DNA of 64,000 bases. It comes from Roseburia sp. CAG:10041_57. Lineage in GTDB: Bacteria; Bacillota; Clostridia; Lachnospirales; Lachnospiraceae. The DNA is taken from NCBI GenBank assembly GCA_001916965.1, contig MNTL01000050.1, positions 26,107 through 90,106 on the forward strand. Direction: 5' to 3'. This document shows, piece after piece, positions 42,833 to 50,846 of the stretch. Each line of letters opens with the position of its first letter. Within the stretch, counting starts at the first letter, position 1. The notes under the pieces were generated by a model. The model had not been told where the DNA came from. It searched no databases and was given only the letters and a program-made list of their open reading frames with translations. Both the position numbers and the translations under genes were made by a program.

Positions 42833-45097
42833 TTATCCTCTTACCTGTAATGCTGCCGCTACCATATTTCTTAAGCTGGCATCGGTCTCTTCCCAGCCTC
42901 TTGTCTTCAATCCACAGTCAGGGTTTACCCATAACTTATCCGGGGCGATTTTCGTAAGCATGAGATTGAGTGCGGCTACAATCTCTTCTACAGATGGTAC
43001 TCTGGGTGAATGGATATCATATACACCAGGTCCAACCTCTGTCTCGAAATGATGTTCTCTTAGAGAATCCAGAATCTGCAAGTCGGATCTGGATGCTTCA
43101 AAGGTGATCACATCTGCATCCATATCATCAATTGCAGGAATAATGTCTGTGAACTCACTGTAGCACATATGTGTATGAATCTGTGTCTCCGCTCTTACAC
43201 CGCTGTGAGTCAGTCGAAATGCCGGGATTGCAAAGTCAAGATACTCTGTATACCAGTCTGATTTGCGAAGCGGTAACTTTTCTCTCAGTGCTGCTTCATC
43301 GATCTGTATCATTCTGATGCCATTTGCCTCCAGATCCTGTACTTCATCTCTGATTGCCAATGCAATCTGGGAGATAGATTCTTTTATAGAGATATCTTCT
43401 CTTGGGAAAGACCAGTTCAATATTGTAACAGGGCCTGTAAGCATACCTTTCATGACCTTATTCGTTAAGGACTGCGCATAGACTGACCATTCCACAGTAA
43501 TCGGTTTCTTTCGATATACATCACCCCAGATGACAGGCGGCTTCACGCATCTTGTTCCATAGGACTGTACCCACGCCTTCTGAGTAAAGAGGAAACCTCC
43601 CAGTGCTTCACCGAAATACTCTACCATATCGTTTCGCTCATATTCACCATGCACCAGCACATCAAGCCCGATTTCTTCCTGCCAGGTCACACATTCTGCA
43701 ATTTTCTTCTGATTAAACTCCTTATAAGCCTGTTCTGATATTTCTCCCTTACGGAAAGCCGCTCTGTTCGCCTTAACATCCTTCGTCTGAGGGAAGGAAC
43801 CTATTGTTGTGGTTGGAAGCTTAGGCAAACCTAATACCTCTTTTTGTAACTTCTGACGCTCACTGCGCTTGGGAAGTCTGATATAATCACTCTCCGTTAC
43901 ACCCACAAGTCTCTTCTTCACATCCTCATTCTGACAGTCTCTGTCATTTGCAAAAAGGTTCTGATTTGCCTGATATACTACATTCTGCGCATATTGTTCC
44001 GTATCTGCCAATACGCTCAATTCCTTTAATTCTACCAGTTTCTCCTCTGCATAGGCAAAATAGTTCTTATATTCCTGTGGTATTTTATCCTCATGCTTTA
44101 AGGTATATGGCACATGAAGCAACGAACAGGAAGTGGATATTACCACATCAATGCTCTCCTCCTGCAACTGTCTGATAATCGTTAAGGTTTTGTCATAGTG
44201 ATTCTTCCAGATGTTTTTTCCATTGACCAATCCCGCAAATAATTTCTTATCCTGTGGGAAACCATATTTTTCAACGAGTGCAGCCGTTTCTTTGCCCTCT
44301 ATAAAATCCAGTCCGATTCCTGCAAAAGGCATCTGAATCAAATCAGAATAAATATCTCTCACATCTCCAAAATATGTCTGACACAGGATCTGGCACTTCT
44401 CTGCACAGGGAAGTACTGCGTCATAAATCTTATGAAATAAAGCCACGTCCTCATTTGACATATCCCGCACAAGAGCAGGCTCATCGAACTGCAGCCATGC
44501 AATCTGCTTCTCTTCGCATCTGTTCACCAGTGCCTTATAGGCATCTATGAATGCATCCACATAATCCTCTGCTGTCTTTGCTCCAGTATAACGACACAGC
44601 TTTAACATCGTATATGCACCTGTCACAATTGGCTTTGTCTCAATTCCAAGCGCCAGGGCTTCCTCATATTCCTTCCACAGTTTATCCCCTGTAAGGCTGA
44701 TGACCGTATCGTCCTCTACTTCCGGGACGATATAATGATAGTTCGTGTTGAACCATTTCTTCATCGCCAGTGCTTTCACATCTCCAGAACTTTCCTGATA
44801 CCCACGCGCCATGGCAAAATAAGTATCCAATTCTGATAAATTCAGCTCCTGATAACGCTTTGGAATGATACCTAACAGTGCTGCTGTGTCCAGTGTGATA
44901 TCATAAAAAGAAAAATCATTGCCTGGAATATAATCAATTCCAGCCTCTTTCTGCGTATTCCAGTGTGTCTTTCTCAACTCCTGCGCTGTTCTTAAAAGCT
45001 CTTCTGCTTCTATTTCCTGTCTAAAATATTTCTCCAGTGTAAATTTTAACTCTCTCAATGTTCCAATTCTTGGAAACCCTATTACTGATGTGTACAT
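42833..45097 (-). CDS. metE: Cobalamin-independent methionine synthase
   Basis: This 754-residue protein transfers the methyl group of 5-methyltetrahydropteroyl-triglutamate to homocysteine. The N-terminal barrel starts VIGFPRIGTLRELKFTLEKY. The C-terminal catalytic barrel has TTTIGSFPQTKDVK, the zinc ligands in THMCYSEF, ADVITFEASRSDL and WVNPDCGLKTRGWEE. Length is standard. A GGTAGGAG site precedes the ATG. It has its own promoter with an upstream palindrome (45188-45216) and a LysR gene just beyond, so it is probably LysR-activated, as MetR does in enterobacteria (analogy). Confidence 0.97.
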   Translation of the reverse strand: MYTSVIGFPRIGTLRELKFTLEKYFRQEIEAEELLRTAQELRKTHWNTQKEAGIDYIPGNDFSFYDITLDTAALLGIIPKRYQELNLSELDTYFAMARGYQESSGDVKALAMKKWFNTNYHYIVPEVEDDTVISLTGDKLWKEYEEALALGIETKPIVTGAYTMLKLCRYTGAKTAEDYVDAFIDAYKALVNRCEEKQIAWLQFDEPALVRDMSNEDVALFHKIYDAVLPCAEKCQILCQTYFGDVRDIYSDLIQMPFAGIGLDFIEGKETAALVEKYGFPQDKKLFAGLVNGKNIWKNHYDKTLTIIRQLQEESIDVVISTSCSLLHVPYTLKHEDKIPQEYKNYFAYAEEKLVELKELSVLADTEQYAQNVVYQANQNLFANDRDCQNEDVKKRLVGVTESDYIRLPKRSERQKLQKEVLGLPKLPTTTIGSFPQTKDVKANRAAFRKGEISEQAYKEFNQKKIAECVTWQEEIGLDVLVHGEYERNDMVEYFGEALGGFLFTQKAWVQSYGTRCVKPPVIWGDVYRKKPITVEWSVYAQSLTNKVMKGMLTGPVTILNWSFPREDISIKESISQIALAIRDEVQDLEANGIRMIQIDEAALREKLPLRKSDWYTEYLDFAIPAFRLTHSGVRAETQIHTHMCYSEFTDIIPAIDDMDADVITFEASRSDLQILDSLREHHFETEVGPGVYDIHSPRVPSVEEIVAALNLMLTKIAPDKLWVNPDCGLKTRGWEETDASLRNMVAAALQVRG

Positions 45098-45141
45098 ATA
45101 AACTCCTACCTTTCCAGATTCTACGAATTTGTGTTGGGTTC

Positions 45142-45216
45142 ATTATACTGACACATCACGCTATTTGTATAATATCTATAAATGCAAATTGTCCATAGTT
45201 TAAAACTATGGACAAT
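45142..45216 (-). promoter_or_regulatory. metE promoter with LysR-type palindrome
   Basis: The 29-base sequence at 45188-45216 is a perfect palindrome with 14-base arms (ATTGTCCATAGTTT and its complement) around one central base. Its core fits the LysR form ATAG-N7-CTAT. The best -10 box on the minus strand is TATAAT (45142-45147) with a poor -35. The palindrome centre is then near -67, where LysR activators usually bind. It could also act as the terminator of the LysR gene. Confidence 0.6.
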
Positions 45217-45233
45217 CCTGTTCTTTTAAATAT

Positions 45234-45268
45234 TGATAACTATTAAGAACCCCATTCACAAATAGTTA
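45234..45268 (-). repeat. Short stop-codon-associated repeat, copy B
   Basis: GATAACTATT, then AGAACCCCATTCACAAA, then GTTACA, in the same order and with the stop codon at the same place as copy A (15371-15408). Here the flanks TAACTATT and AATAGTTA can pair, giving a hairpin at the 3' end of the LysR gene. Confidence 0.5.
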
Positions 45269-46162
45269 CAAATATTTTTTAATTGCTTCCAGATAGGTAT
45301 TTCCCAATCGGCTCAGCATCCCCTTGCGGTGCGTAATATACCCGATCCGCATATCATTCTCATCTGCCAGGGGAACTGCAATAATGTCTTTTCCATTCAG
45401 TTTTTTATCAATGACACCACTGCACACGGTATAACCATTTAACCCGATCAAAAGATTAAATAGCGTTGCTCTGTCTCTTACACGGATATTCTTCTTTCGT
45501 TCCACAGCGGCAAAGACCTCTTCTGAAAAATAAAAGGAATTATGTTCTCCCTGTTCAAAGGAAAGATACGGATATTCTTCCAGTTCTTCATTGATAATCC
45601 TGTCTTTTCCTGCCAGCGGATGCTTCCTGCTGATAAATACATGGGGCTTGGCAACATACAACTGGTGAAATTCCAGATCATAGGATTTTAATATCTTGTT
45701 GATTACTGCCTCATTAAAATCATTCAGAAAAAGTATCCCGATCTCACTTCGCAATCTCGCCACATCCTCTATGATTTCATAGGTCTGCGTCTCTCTAAGA
45801 CTGAAATCATATTCGTCCTGTCCATATTCCTTGATCAGATCAACAAACGCATTTACCGCAAAAGAATAATGCTGTGTCGATACGCAATACTGCTTCTTGC
45901 CGCCGCCATTTCCCTTATACTTATCCTCCAGAATAGCCGCCTGCTCCAGTATCTGTCTGGCATACCCCAGGAAGTCCTCTCCCTCTCTGGAAAGGCTGAT
46001 GCCCTTATTCGTCCTGTTAAAAATGACGATATTCATTTCCTTTTCCAGTTCATGAATTGCATTCGTCAGACTTGGCTGCGAAATATAGAGCCTGTTGGCA
46101 GCCTCTGTTATCGTCCCCGTCTCTGCCACCATAGTTACATATCTTAACTGTTGAAGTGTCAT
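45266..46162 (-). CDS. LysR family regulator, probable activator of metE
   Basis: This 298-residue protein has the LysR winged helix (LRYVTMVAETGTITEAANRL, then YISQPSLTNAIHELEKEM) and an effector-binding domain (about 90-298). It lies directly upstream of metE in the same direction, with a perfect palindrome in the gap. Control of metE by a LysR regulator sensing homocysteine or a related compound is known from MetR, and the placement fits that, but the ligand here is inferred. The stop codon is part of a short repeat shared with the GDSL hydrolase gene. Confidence 0.9.
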   Translation of the reverse strand: MTLQQLRYVTMVAETGTITEAANRLYISQPSLTNAIHELEKEMNIVIFNRTNKGISLSREGEDFLGYARQILEQAAILEDKYKGNGGGKKQYCVSTQHYSFAVNAFVDLIKEYGQDEYDFSLRETQTYEIIEDVARLRSEIGILFLNDFNEAVINKILKSYDLEFHQLYVAKPHVFISRKHPLAGKDRIINEELEEYPYLSFEQGEHNSFYFSEEVFAAVERKKNIRVRDRATLFNLLIGLNGYTVCSGVIDKKLNGKDIIAVPLADENDMRIGYITHRKGMLSRLGNTYLEAIKKYL

Positions 46163-46182
46163 ACTCTCTCCTGTTTCTCTGC

Positions 46183-47571
46183 TTATTGTGGTTGCTTCGC
46201 CTTATCAGCCAGATAATTTGCCGGATTGATTCTATTATCATCTGTAGAATAAATCAGATCCGGATCATGGTCAATATCTGCCGCATAGAGTACTATGGAG
46301 GAATCATTGATCCAGGAGCCCAATTTATCAAAGAAAGCACTGGTATCTCCCGGCTCTCCTGTATACTCCTCATATGCCGACTCCATCACATAGTTATAAT
46401 CATAATCCATGAAAAACACAGTATATTTATAGGTATATCTTTCCTGACCAGCCCAGAAATTCGTCTCTATCAGATAATCTCTGTCATTTACCGTCGTAAG
46501 AAACATCTGACAATTTCCCGCATGACAGGGACTAAACTCCCTCTCCAGAATACTTTTATCAGCATATACCTTCTTACCATTCGCATTTGTATATCCGACA
46601 TATACAGATAATTCTCCTGATTCAACTCCTGATAATACTTCATCCCACGTAATGCCTTCTGGAACAGAAATGACAATCCTGTCCTCAGTACCATCATGTG
46701 TTACATCAGTATAGAACTCCGTAATGACCTCGCCAACACTTGCTTCCTCATTCTGTGTATAATCGACAGCTCTCGCAGCAATATCCCCCATTGAAAAGGA
46801 ATGCTTCTCCTGTTGATAAGTCAAAGATGCCGTCAGATGTATGGTACAGTCATATTGTGGTGTGAACATCCCCTGAAGATATACAGCATAATCCGCTGTT
46901 ACCCAATATCTGTTATCCTTGTTCTCTATCCTGATAATATTTCCTAAAGACATTGTATCATAGCCCGCGTCCATCCCTTCAAGAAATTTCTCCAGATCTA
47001 ATACTGCTTGGGGTTCAGATTCAGAATCACAATAGAGCGTTACCATCTGGAATTCATTATCGTATAACAACTTCGTCCGTGCTTCCAGCTGCTCTGTAAT
47101 TTCTTCATTGGATAAATATGCTATAGGTTCTTCCCTCCCCTTCTTTATCACCATCAGATCTGCTGCATATATCCCAGTTCCCCGCCCTGCACAGGCTGTA
47201 ATCACATACTCTTCTTCCCCATCTCCATCTATATCTATCTTTGTGGCAGAAGTCGGTTCTATCTGCTTCTCCAACTGAAAAGCCATCACCTCTTCCCCGT
47301 CCACAATCTCATACTTCTGCGCGCTCTCATCAAACTGAATCTCTAATCCCTCACTACTTTCATCCAGCATAAACCTGTAAACATTCTCTTCTCCTTCCGC
47401 TTCCAACCCCTCACTACTCTCTTCCTCAGTCTCCACACCCTCTGTCACTTCATCCACTACACTCTGTTGTTCCCCTGATGCTCTCTCCTCCGCCATTGTC
47501 CCCTCAACATTTCCACACCCAGCCAATACACTTACTGCCATCATAAGAACTATCCAAAATTTTCTCTTCAT
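46183..47571 (-). CDS. Large secreted lipoprotein, unknown function
   Basis: The ATG at 47571 (462 residues) has GAGGG 5 bases upstream. A GTG at 47583 overlaps that site and is rejected. The lipobox is SVLAGC (cysteine near residue 19). An acidic Glu/Ser-rich linker (about 25-75) follows, then a region with FG-GAP/VCBS-like calcium-loop character (TKIDIDGDGEEEYVITACAG, and later TDVTHDGTEDRIVISVPEG), and a C-terminal domain ending in ADIDHDPDLIYSTDDN. No enzyme motif is seen. It precedes the metE regulator gene by 20 bases in the same direction. Confidence 0.78.
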   Translation of the reverse strand: MKRKFWIVLMMAVSVLAGCGNVEGTMAEERASGEQQSVVDEVTEGVETEEESSEGLEAEGEENVYRFMLDESSEGLEIQFDESAQKYEIVDGEEVMAFQLEKQIEPTSATKIDIDGDGEEEYVITACAGRGTGIYAADLMVIKKGREEPIAYLSNEEITEQLEARTKLLYDNEFQMVTLYCDSESEPQAVLDLEKFLEGMDAGYDTMSLGNIIRIENKDNRYWVTADYAVYLQGMFTPQYDCTIHLTASLTYQQEKHSFSMGDIAARAVDYTQNEEASVGEVITEFYTDVTHDGTEDRIVISVPEGITWDEVLSGVESGELSVYVGYTNANGKKVYADKSILEREFSPCHAGNCQMFLTTVNDRDYLIETNFWAGQERYTYKYTVFFMDYDYNYVMESAYEEYTGEPGDTSAFFDKLGSWINDSSIVLYAADIDHDPDLIYSTDDNRINPANYLADKAKQPQ

Positions 47572-47694
47572 AATTGCCCTCACTCTATTTCCAAATTACT
47601 CACAGTATAGTAATCATCATACCATACTCCGTCCAAAATCACACTTATGAAATTACCCATTATCTTCCTATTGCAGTTCCTTCCCCACAAATTA

Positions 47695-47760
47695 ACTGGC
47701 GGCGTCAGCACCCTCTCTGCCATTCCCCCAAGGCGAGCGTCCCTCGCCCACCCAAGGGCT
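47695..47760. other. GC-rich island with a hairpin in an AT-rich gap
   Basis: Within the 317-base gap 47572-47888, this stretch is conspicuously GC-rich and contains the hairpin GGCGAG (47732-47737) / CTCGCC (47743-47748). Short open frames cross it but none has a start with a ribosome site. It may be a remnant of a mobile element or part of a small RNA. Nothing else is seen in the gap apart from the yerC promoter. Confidence 0.3.
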
Positions 47761-47781
47761 ATTAAATAACCATAAACATCA

Positions 47782-47810
47782 TTTACTTTTCAGAGGATAT
47801 GTGCTAGAAT
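47782..47810 (+). promoter_or_regulatory. Predicted promoter of the YerC-like gene
   Basis: TTTACT (47782-47787) and TAGAAT (47805-47810) are 17 bases apart, about 80 bases before the start codon. Confidence 0.5.
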
Positions 47811-47888
47811 ATTTATAGCTGTAAAACTTTACAGTAACAAAGTTTAAATGATTCCAATATTTTTATATTGTGAAAGGGATTAGACATT

Positions 47889-48203
47889 ATGAATAAGAAA
47901 ATCAAGACAGCAGCGGTAGACCATCTGTTAGATGCCATCCTCTGCCTGAAAGACAAAGATGAGTGCTACAATTTTTTTGAAGATCTGTGTACAGTAAACG
48001 AATTACTCTCACTTTCCCAGCGTTTTGAAGTAGCGACCATGCTTCGTGAACACAAGACCTATCTGGAGATTGCAGAACAGACCGGTGCTTCTACAGCAAC
48101 GATCAGCCGTGTAAACCGCTCCCTGAATTATGGCAGCGACGGCTATGAATTAATCTTTGAAAGACTTGCTGACAAACAGCAAAATGAAGAATCCGACAAA
48201 TAA
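47889..48203 (+). CDS. YerC/YecD family TrpR-related DNA-binding protein
   Basis: This 104-residue all-helical protein belongs to the YerC/YecD branch of the Trp repressor superfamily. Typical segments are CYNFFEDLCTVNELLSLSQR, FEVATMLREHKTYLEIAEQT and the recognition helix GASTATISRVNRSLNYGSDG. A GAAAGGG site lies before the ATG. Targets are not established for the family in general. It is monocistronic with its own promoter and a strong terminator, and convergent with the LytM-like gene. Confidence 0.93.
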   Translation: MNKKIKTAAVDHLLDAILCLKDKDECYNFFEDLCTVNELLSLSQRFEVATMLREHKTYLEIAEQTGASTATISRVNRSLNYGSDGYELIFERLADKQQNEESDK

Positions 48204-48230
48204 GGCAGCGCATCAGGCGCTGCCTTTTCT
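48204..48230 (+). terminator. Intrinsic terminator of the YerC-like gene
   Basis: GGCAGCGC (48204-48211) pairs perfectly with GCGCTGCC (48217-48224) around a five-base loop and is followed by TTTTCT. Confidence 0.9.
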
Positions 48231-48234
48231 CATC

Positions 48235-48912
48235 TTATCCATATATCTCCATCAGACTCAGAGGATCAATATAAGCATCATTCTCTATGATCTGATATCC
48301 CAGTTGTTCATGACCGGCATCAATTGTAAACAATTCTGTCGAAGTCGTCACTTCATCGCCTTCCTTCACTTCCGGCTTGGCTCCATTGCGGTATACTGAA
48401 TAGTAACCATTTCCATGATCTACCATAACAATATATCCTGATTCTGCATTACCTGCGATAGAAGATACGGTTCCCTGGGCAGTTGCAATAACTGCTGTTC
48501 CCGATGCAGCTTCAAAAATAGCTATCGGCTGTCCATCCAGTGTTGTCTCTTCTTCCTTATAGGTCGCTGTGCCCTTCAATGGAAATCCGGTAGGAATATA
48601 TGCCTGTGCTATCTCTGCTTCACGTTCCTCTTCTTCTTTTACTTTGCTGTTTACCGTATCACTGAGGATACTGACTTTTTCATTCAATTCTTCATTTTCA
48701 AGCTTAAGTGCATCATTTTCCTGTGTTAATGTCTCAATCTGCTGTCTTAACTCGTTCACATTTTGATTTGCCTCTACCAAATGTCCTGATAAATAATGGC
48801 AGTAAATCAGAATTACGAGTATTACCACTACAATTCCTATTGCTGCACCCATAAGTGGTTTCCCGTATTTTTCCTGCAATTCCTTCCATTTTTCCAAAGA
48901 TATACACCCCAT
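48235..48912 (-). CDS. Membrane-anchored degenerate LytM (M23-like) protein
   Basis: This 225-residue protein has a short cytoplasmic end, one membrane segment (about 21-43), a coiled coil (about 47-95, QNVNELRQQIETLTQENDAL) and a LytM/M23 fold (about 105-225; GYIVMVDHGNGYYSVYRN). The zinc ligands are missing: DGQPIAIF replaces the HxxxD strand and LGYQII replaces the HLHFEI strand. It is thus probably a non-catalytic partner, in the manner of EnvC, NlpD or SpoIIQ-like proteins that activate or anchor other cell-wall factors. The ATG at 48912 abuts AAAGGA; the TTG at 48897 is better spaced from GGGGTG and may be the true start. Confidence 0.82.
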   Translation of the reverse strand: MGCISLEKWKELQEKYGKPLMGAAIGIVVVILVILIYCHYLSGHLVEANQNVNELRQQIETLTQENDALKLENEELNEKVSILSDTVNSKVKEEEEREAEIAQAYIPTGFPLKGTATYKEEETTLDGQPIAIFEAASGTAVIATAQGTVSSIAGNAESGYIVMVDHGNGYYSVYRNGAKPEVKEGDEVTTSTELFTIDAGHEQLGYQIIENDAYIDPLSLMEIYG

Positions 48913-49042
48913 TCCTTTATGGATTATCTTGTATTACAGAGACGATTCTGCGTTCAAATCCCTGATTATTAATCATAATAACACATATTGTAACATTTAC
49001 ACAATCTTTTCTTAAAAATTCAGAATAAGTGTACATAATATC

Positions 49043-49071
49043 TTTACTTTTCTGATTATCTATGCTATTCT
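49043..49071 (+). promoter_or_regulatory. Predicted promoter of the cold-shock gene
   Basis: TTTACT (49043-49048) and TATTCT (49066-49071) are 17 bases apart, about 50 bases before the start codon. Confidence 0.45.
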
Positions 49072-49122
49072 GAATGTGTTGTGGGAGACACAATATTTAA
49101 TATATTTTGGAGGTATCATTTA

Positions 49123-49323
49123 ATGAACAAAGGTACAGTAAAGTGGTTCAATAACCAGAAGGGTTACGGCTTTATCTCTGACGAAGCAGGCAACGACGTA
49201 TTCGTACATTATTCAGGACTCTTAATGGACGGTTTCAAGTCCTTAGATGAGGGTGCAAGTGTAGAATTTGAAGTTGTTAATGGTGCTAAGGGACCTCAGG
49301 CAGTTAACGTAACTAAATTATAA
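49123..49323 (+). CDS. CspA family cold-shock RNA chaperone
   Basis: This 66-residue protein is a single cold-shock domain. Both RNA-binding motifs are present, KGYGFIS and VFVHY, within MNKGTVKWFNNQKGYGFISD. It binds single-stranded RNA and DNA and melts RNA structure. The ATG at 49123 follows TTGGAGG at 10 bases; an upstream start at 49081 would only add leader sequence. It is monocistronic, with a terminator at 49447-49487 more than 100 bases downstream of the stop. Confidence 0.96.
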   Translation: MNKGTVKWFNNQKGYGFISDEAGNDVFVHYSGLLMDGFKSLDEGASVEFEVVNGAKGPQAVNVTKL

Positions 49324-49446
49324 GTCGAACCTGTAGCCATTTAATCTAGTTTCGATGTGCCTTTCTATTTATGTTATAGACAAGTCAGCTATTGTTTTAC
49401 GGGATTAAGATGTACTATGAGGGGAGCGCGTATATAACGCATATAG

Positions 49447-49487
49447 AAACAACCGGTCAGTATGATTACTTACCGGCTGTTTTTTTA
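49447..49487 (+). terminator. Intrinsic terminator between cspA and hisA
   Basis: AACAACCGGT and ACCGGCTGTT pair with one bulge and are followed by a T7 run on the plus strand. The right arm lies inside the last codons of the convergent hisA gene. Confidence 0.8.
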
Positions 49488-50245
49488 ATGACTTCTTCAA
49501 AAGACAAGGAACCTCCAAAGATATCCAGTGCGCTTCCAATTGTTACATGAATCCTGTCTTTTCCCAGTTTCTTCAAAAGATCAATATCTTCATAAGAATG
49601 TACGCCACCTGCATAGGTAATGGGCATTTGTCCCCACTCTCCCAGCTGTGATACAAGCTGCGTCTCAATTCCCTGGGTTTTTCCTTCCACATCCACTGCA
49701 TGAATCAGAAATTCATCACAATATGACATCAACAGATTCAATATCTTCTCATCTACAACTTCATCTGTATATTTCTGCCATCGATCCGTAACAATATAAT
49801 ACTTGTCGTCCCTTTTGCGGCAGCTTAAATCCAATACCAGATGTTCTTTGCCTACTTCCCGGTATATCTTCTCCAGATTATCCATGTTAATCCTGCCATC
49901 CTTAAATACATAAGAAGTGACAATAACATGGGACGCGCCGGCATCAAGATATTCTGTTGCATTTTCCGCATGAATACCGCCTCCGATCTGCAGTCCCTGC
50001 GGATATGCCTCCAGTGCCCGCAACGCCTGCTTTCTGGTCGCTTCATAATATTCGCTGGATGCAGGATTCAGCAGTATAATATGCCCACCTTTTATATGAT
50101 GTGCTGCATACAATTCGGCATAATAATCTGCCCCTTTCTTGGCAACAAAATTCTCCTTTGCCTCATCGTTGCGGTCTTTAAGAGATCCACCTACAATCTG
50201 TTTCACTTGTCCATTATGAATGTCTATACAAGGTCGAAATTCCAT
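49466..50245 (-). CDS. hisA: Eukaryote-type HisA (ProFAR isomerase)
   Basis: This 259-residue TIM-barrel protein isomerises ProFAR to PRFAR in histidine synthesis. It matches the fungal/plant HIS6 form rather than the usual bacterial HisA: FRPCIDIHNGQVKQIVGGSL, LQIGGGIHAENATEYLDAGA, LVLDLSCRKRDDKYYIVTDR, DEFLIHAVDVEGKTQGIE and TYAGGVHSYEDIDLL are its hallmarks. The catalytic Asp residues are in CIDIHNG and HAVDVEG. It stands alone, away from a his operon, and its 3' end overlaps the cspA terminator. A few bacterial lineages, including Lachnospiraceae, carry this form. The ribosome site is weak. Confidence 0.92.
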   Translation of the reverse strand: MEFRPCIDIHNGQVKQIVGGSLKDRNDEAKENFVAKKGADYYAELYAAHHIKGGHIILLNPASSEYYEATRKQALRALEAYPQGLQIGGGIHAENATEYLDAGASHVIVTSYVFKDGRINMDNLEKIYREVGKEHLVLDLSCRKRDDKYYIVTDRWQKYTDEVVDEKILNLLMSYCDEFLIHAVDVEGKTQGIETQLVSQLGEWGQMPITYAGGVHSYEDIDLLKKLGKDRIHVTIGSALDIFGGSLSFEEVIKKTAGK

Positions 50246-50367
50246 TTTTTCTCAGCTGCTCGTTTGCAACTGTTCCTTTCTAAAGATTTCAGTATATTTT
50301 TTCAAAAACTCTCCATATTAATAAGGAGTGTAAATTCATGCACTTATTTCGTATAGCGGAGGTCACT

Positions 50368-50763
50368 ATGTTAAAAGGAAAAGTAATTCTATCAACGCTG
50401 TGCCTTGTCACAATGCTGGGACTGACTGCCTGTGGTGGAAATACCAGAAATAACAATGCTTCTGATGAGGCAGGCAACACAGCCACGGAAAATGACATGA
50501 ACAACAATAATACCACTAATAATGGCGCCATGGATAATAATACTACCAATGACAACGGCATGAACGGCAACGGAACAACTAATAATGATACCATGAATAA
50601 TGGTGACAATATTATCGAAGATGCCGGTAATACAGTTGGTAATGCTGTCGAAGACGTGGGCGACGTCACTGGTGATGTTGTGGAAGGCGCAGGTGACGTG
50701 GTTGGCGGTGCTGTTAAAGATATCACAGGTAATGACAACAATAATACCACGACCAACCCATAA
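50368..50763 (+). CDS. Small Asn-rich low-complexity lipoprotein
   Basis: The ATG at 50368 (131 residues) has GGAGG 5 bases upstream; the longer frame from 50338 is rejected. A signal peptide with lipobox LGLTAC is followed by an Asn/Thr/Met-rich low-complexity tract (about 25-75), with runs such as NNNNTTNNGAMDNN. A repeat of amphipathic form (EDAGNTVGNAVEDVGDVTGD, then VVEGAGDVVGGAVKD) ends the protein. It resembles the hydrophilic lipoproteins of spore formers loosely, but I do not assign a family. The antisense frame at 50289-50756 is a by-product of the biased composition. Confidence 0.75.
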   Translation: MLKGKVILSTLCLVTMLGLTACGGNTRNNNASDEAGNTATENDMNNNNTTNNGAMDNNTTNDNGMNGNGTTNNDTMNNGDNIIEDAGNTVGNAVEDVGDVTGDVVEGAGDVVGGAVKDITGNDNNNTTTNP

Positions 50764-50810
50764 TTTCATACAAATCGGTCCATTAAAGCCCAAATGTATG
50801 ATTACAAACA

Positions 50811-50840
50811 GGGCGCATACAGATATTGTACGCGCCCTTA
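50811..50840. terminator. Intrinsic terminator between the lipoprotein and dapB
   Basis: GGGCGC (50811-50816) pairs with GCGCCC (50832-50837), extended by an inner TACA/TTGTA pairing. T-rich sequence follows on both sides, so it can serve both convergent genes. Confidence 0.8.
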
Positions 50841-50846
50841 TTATAT

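Noticed and set aside
50289..50756. Long antisense open frame opposite the Asn-rich lipoprotein gene
   Set aside because: It mirrors the low-complexity coding sequence, has no ribosome site and no recognisable protein features.
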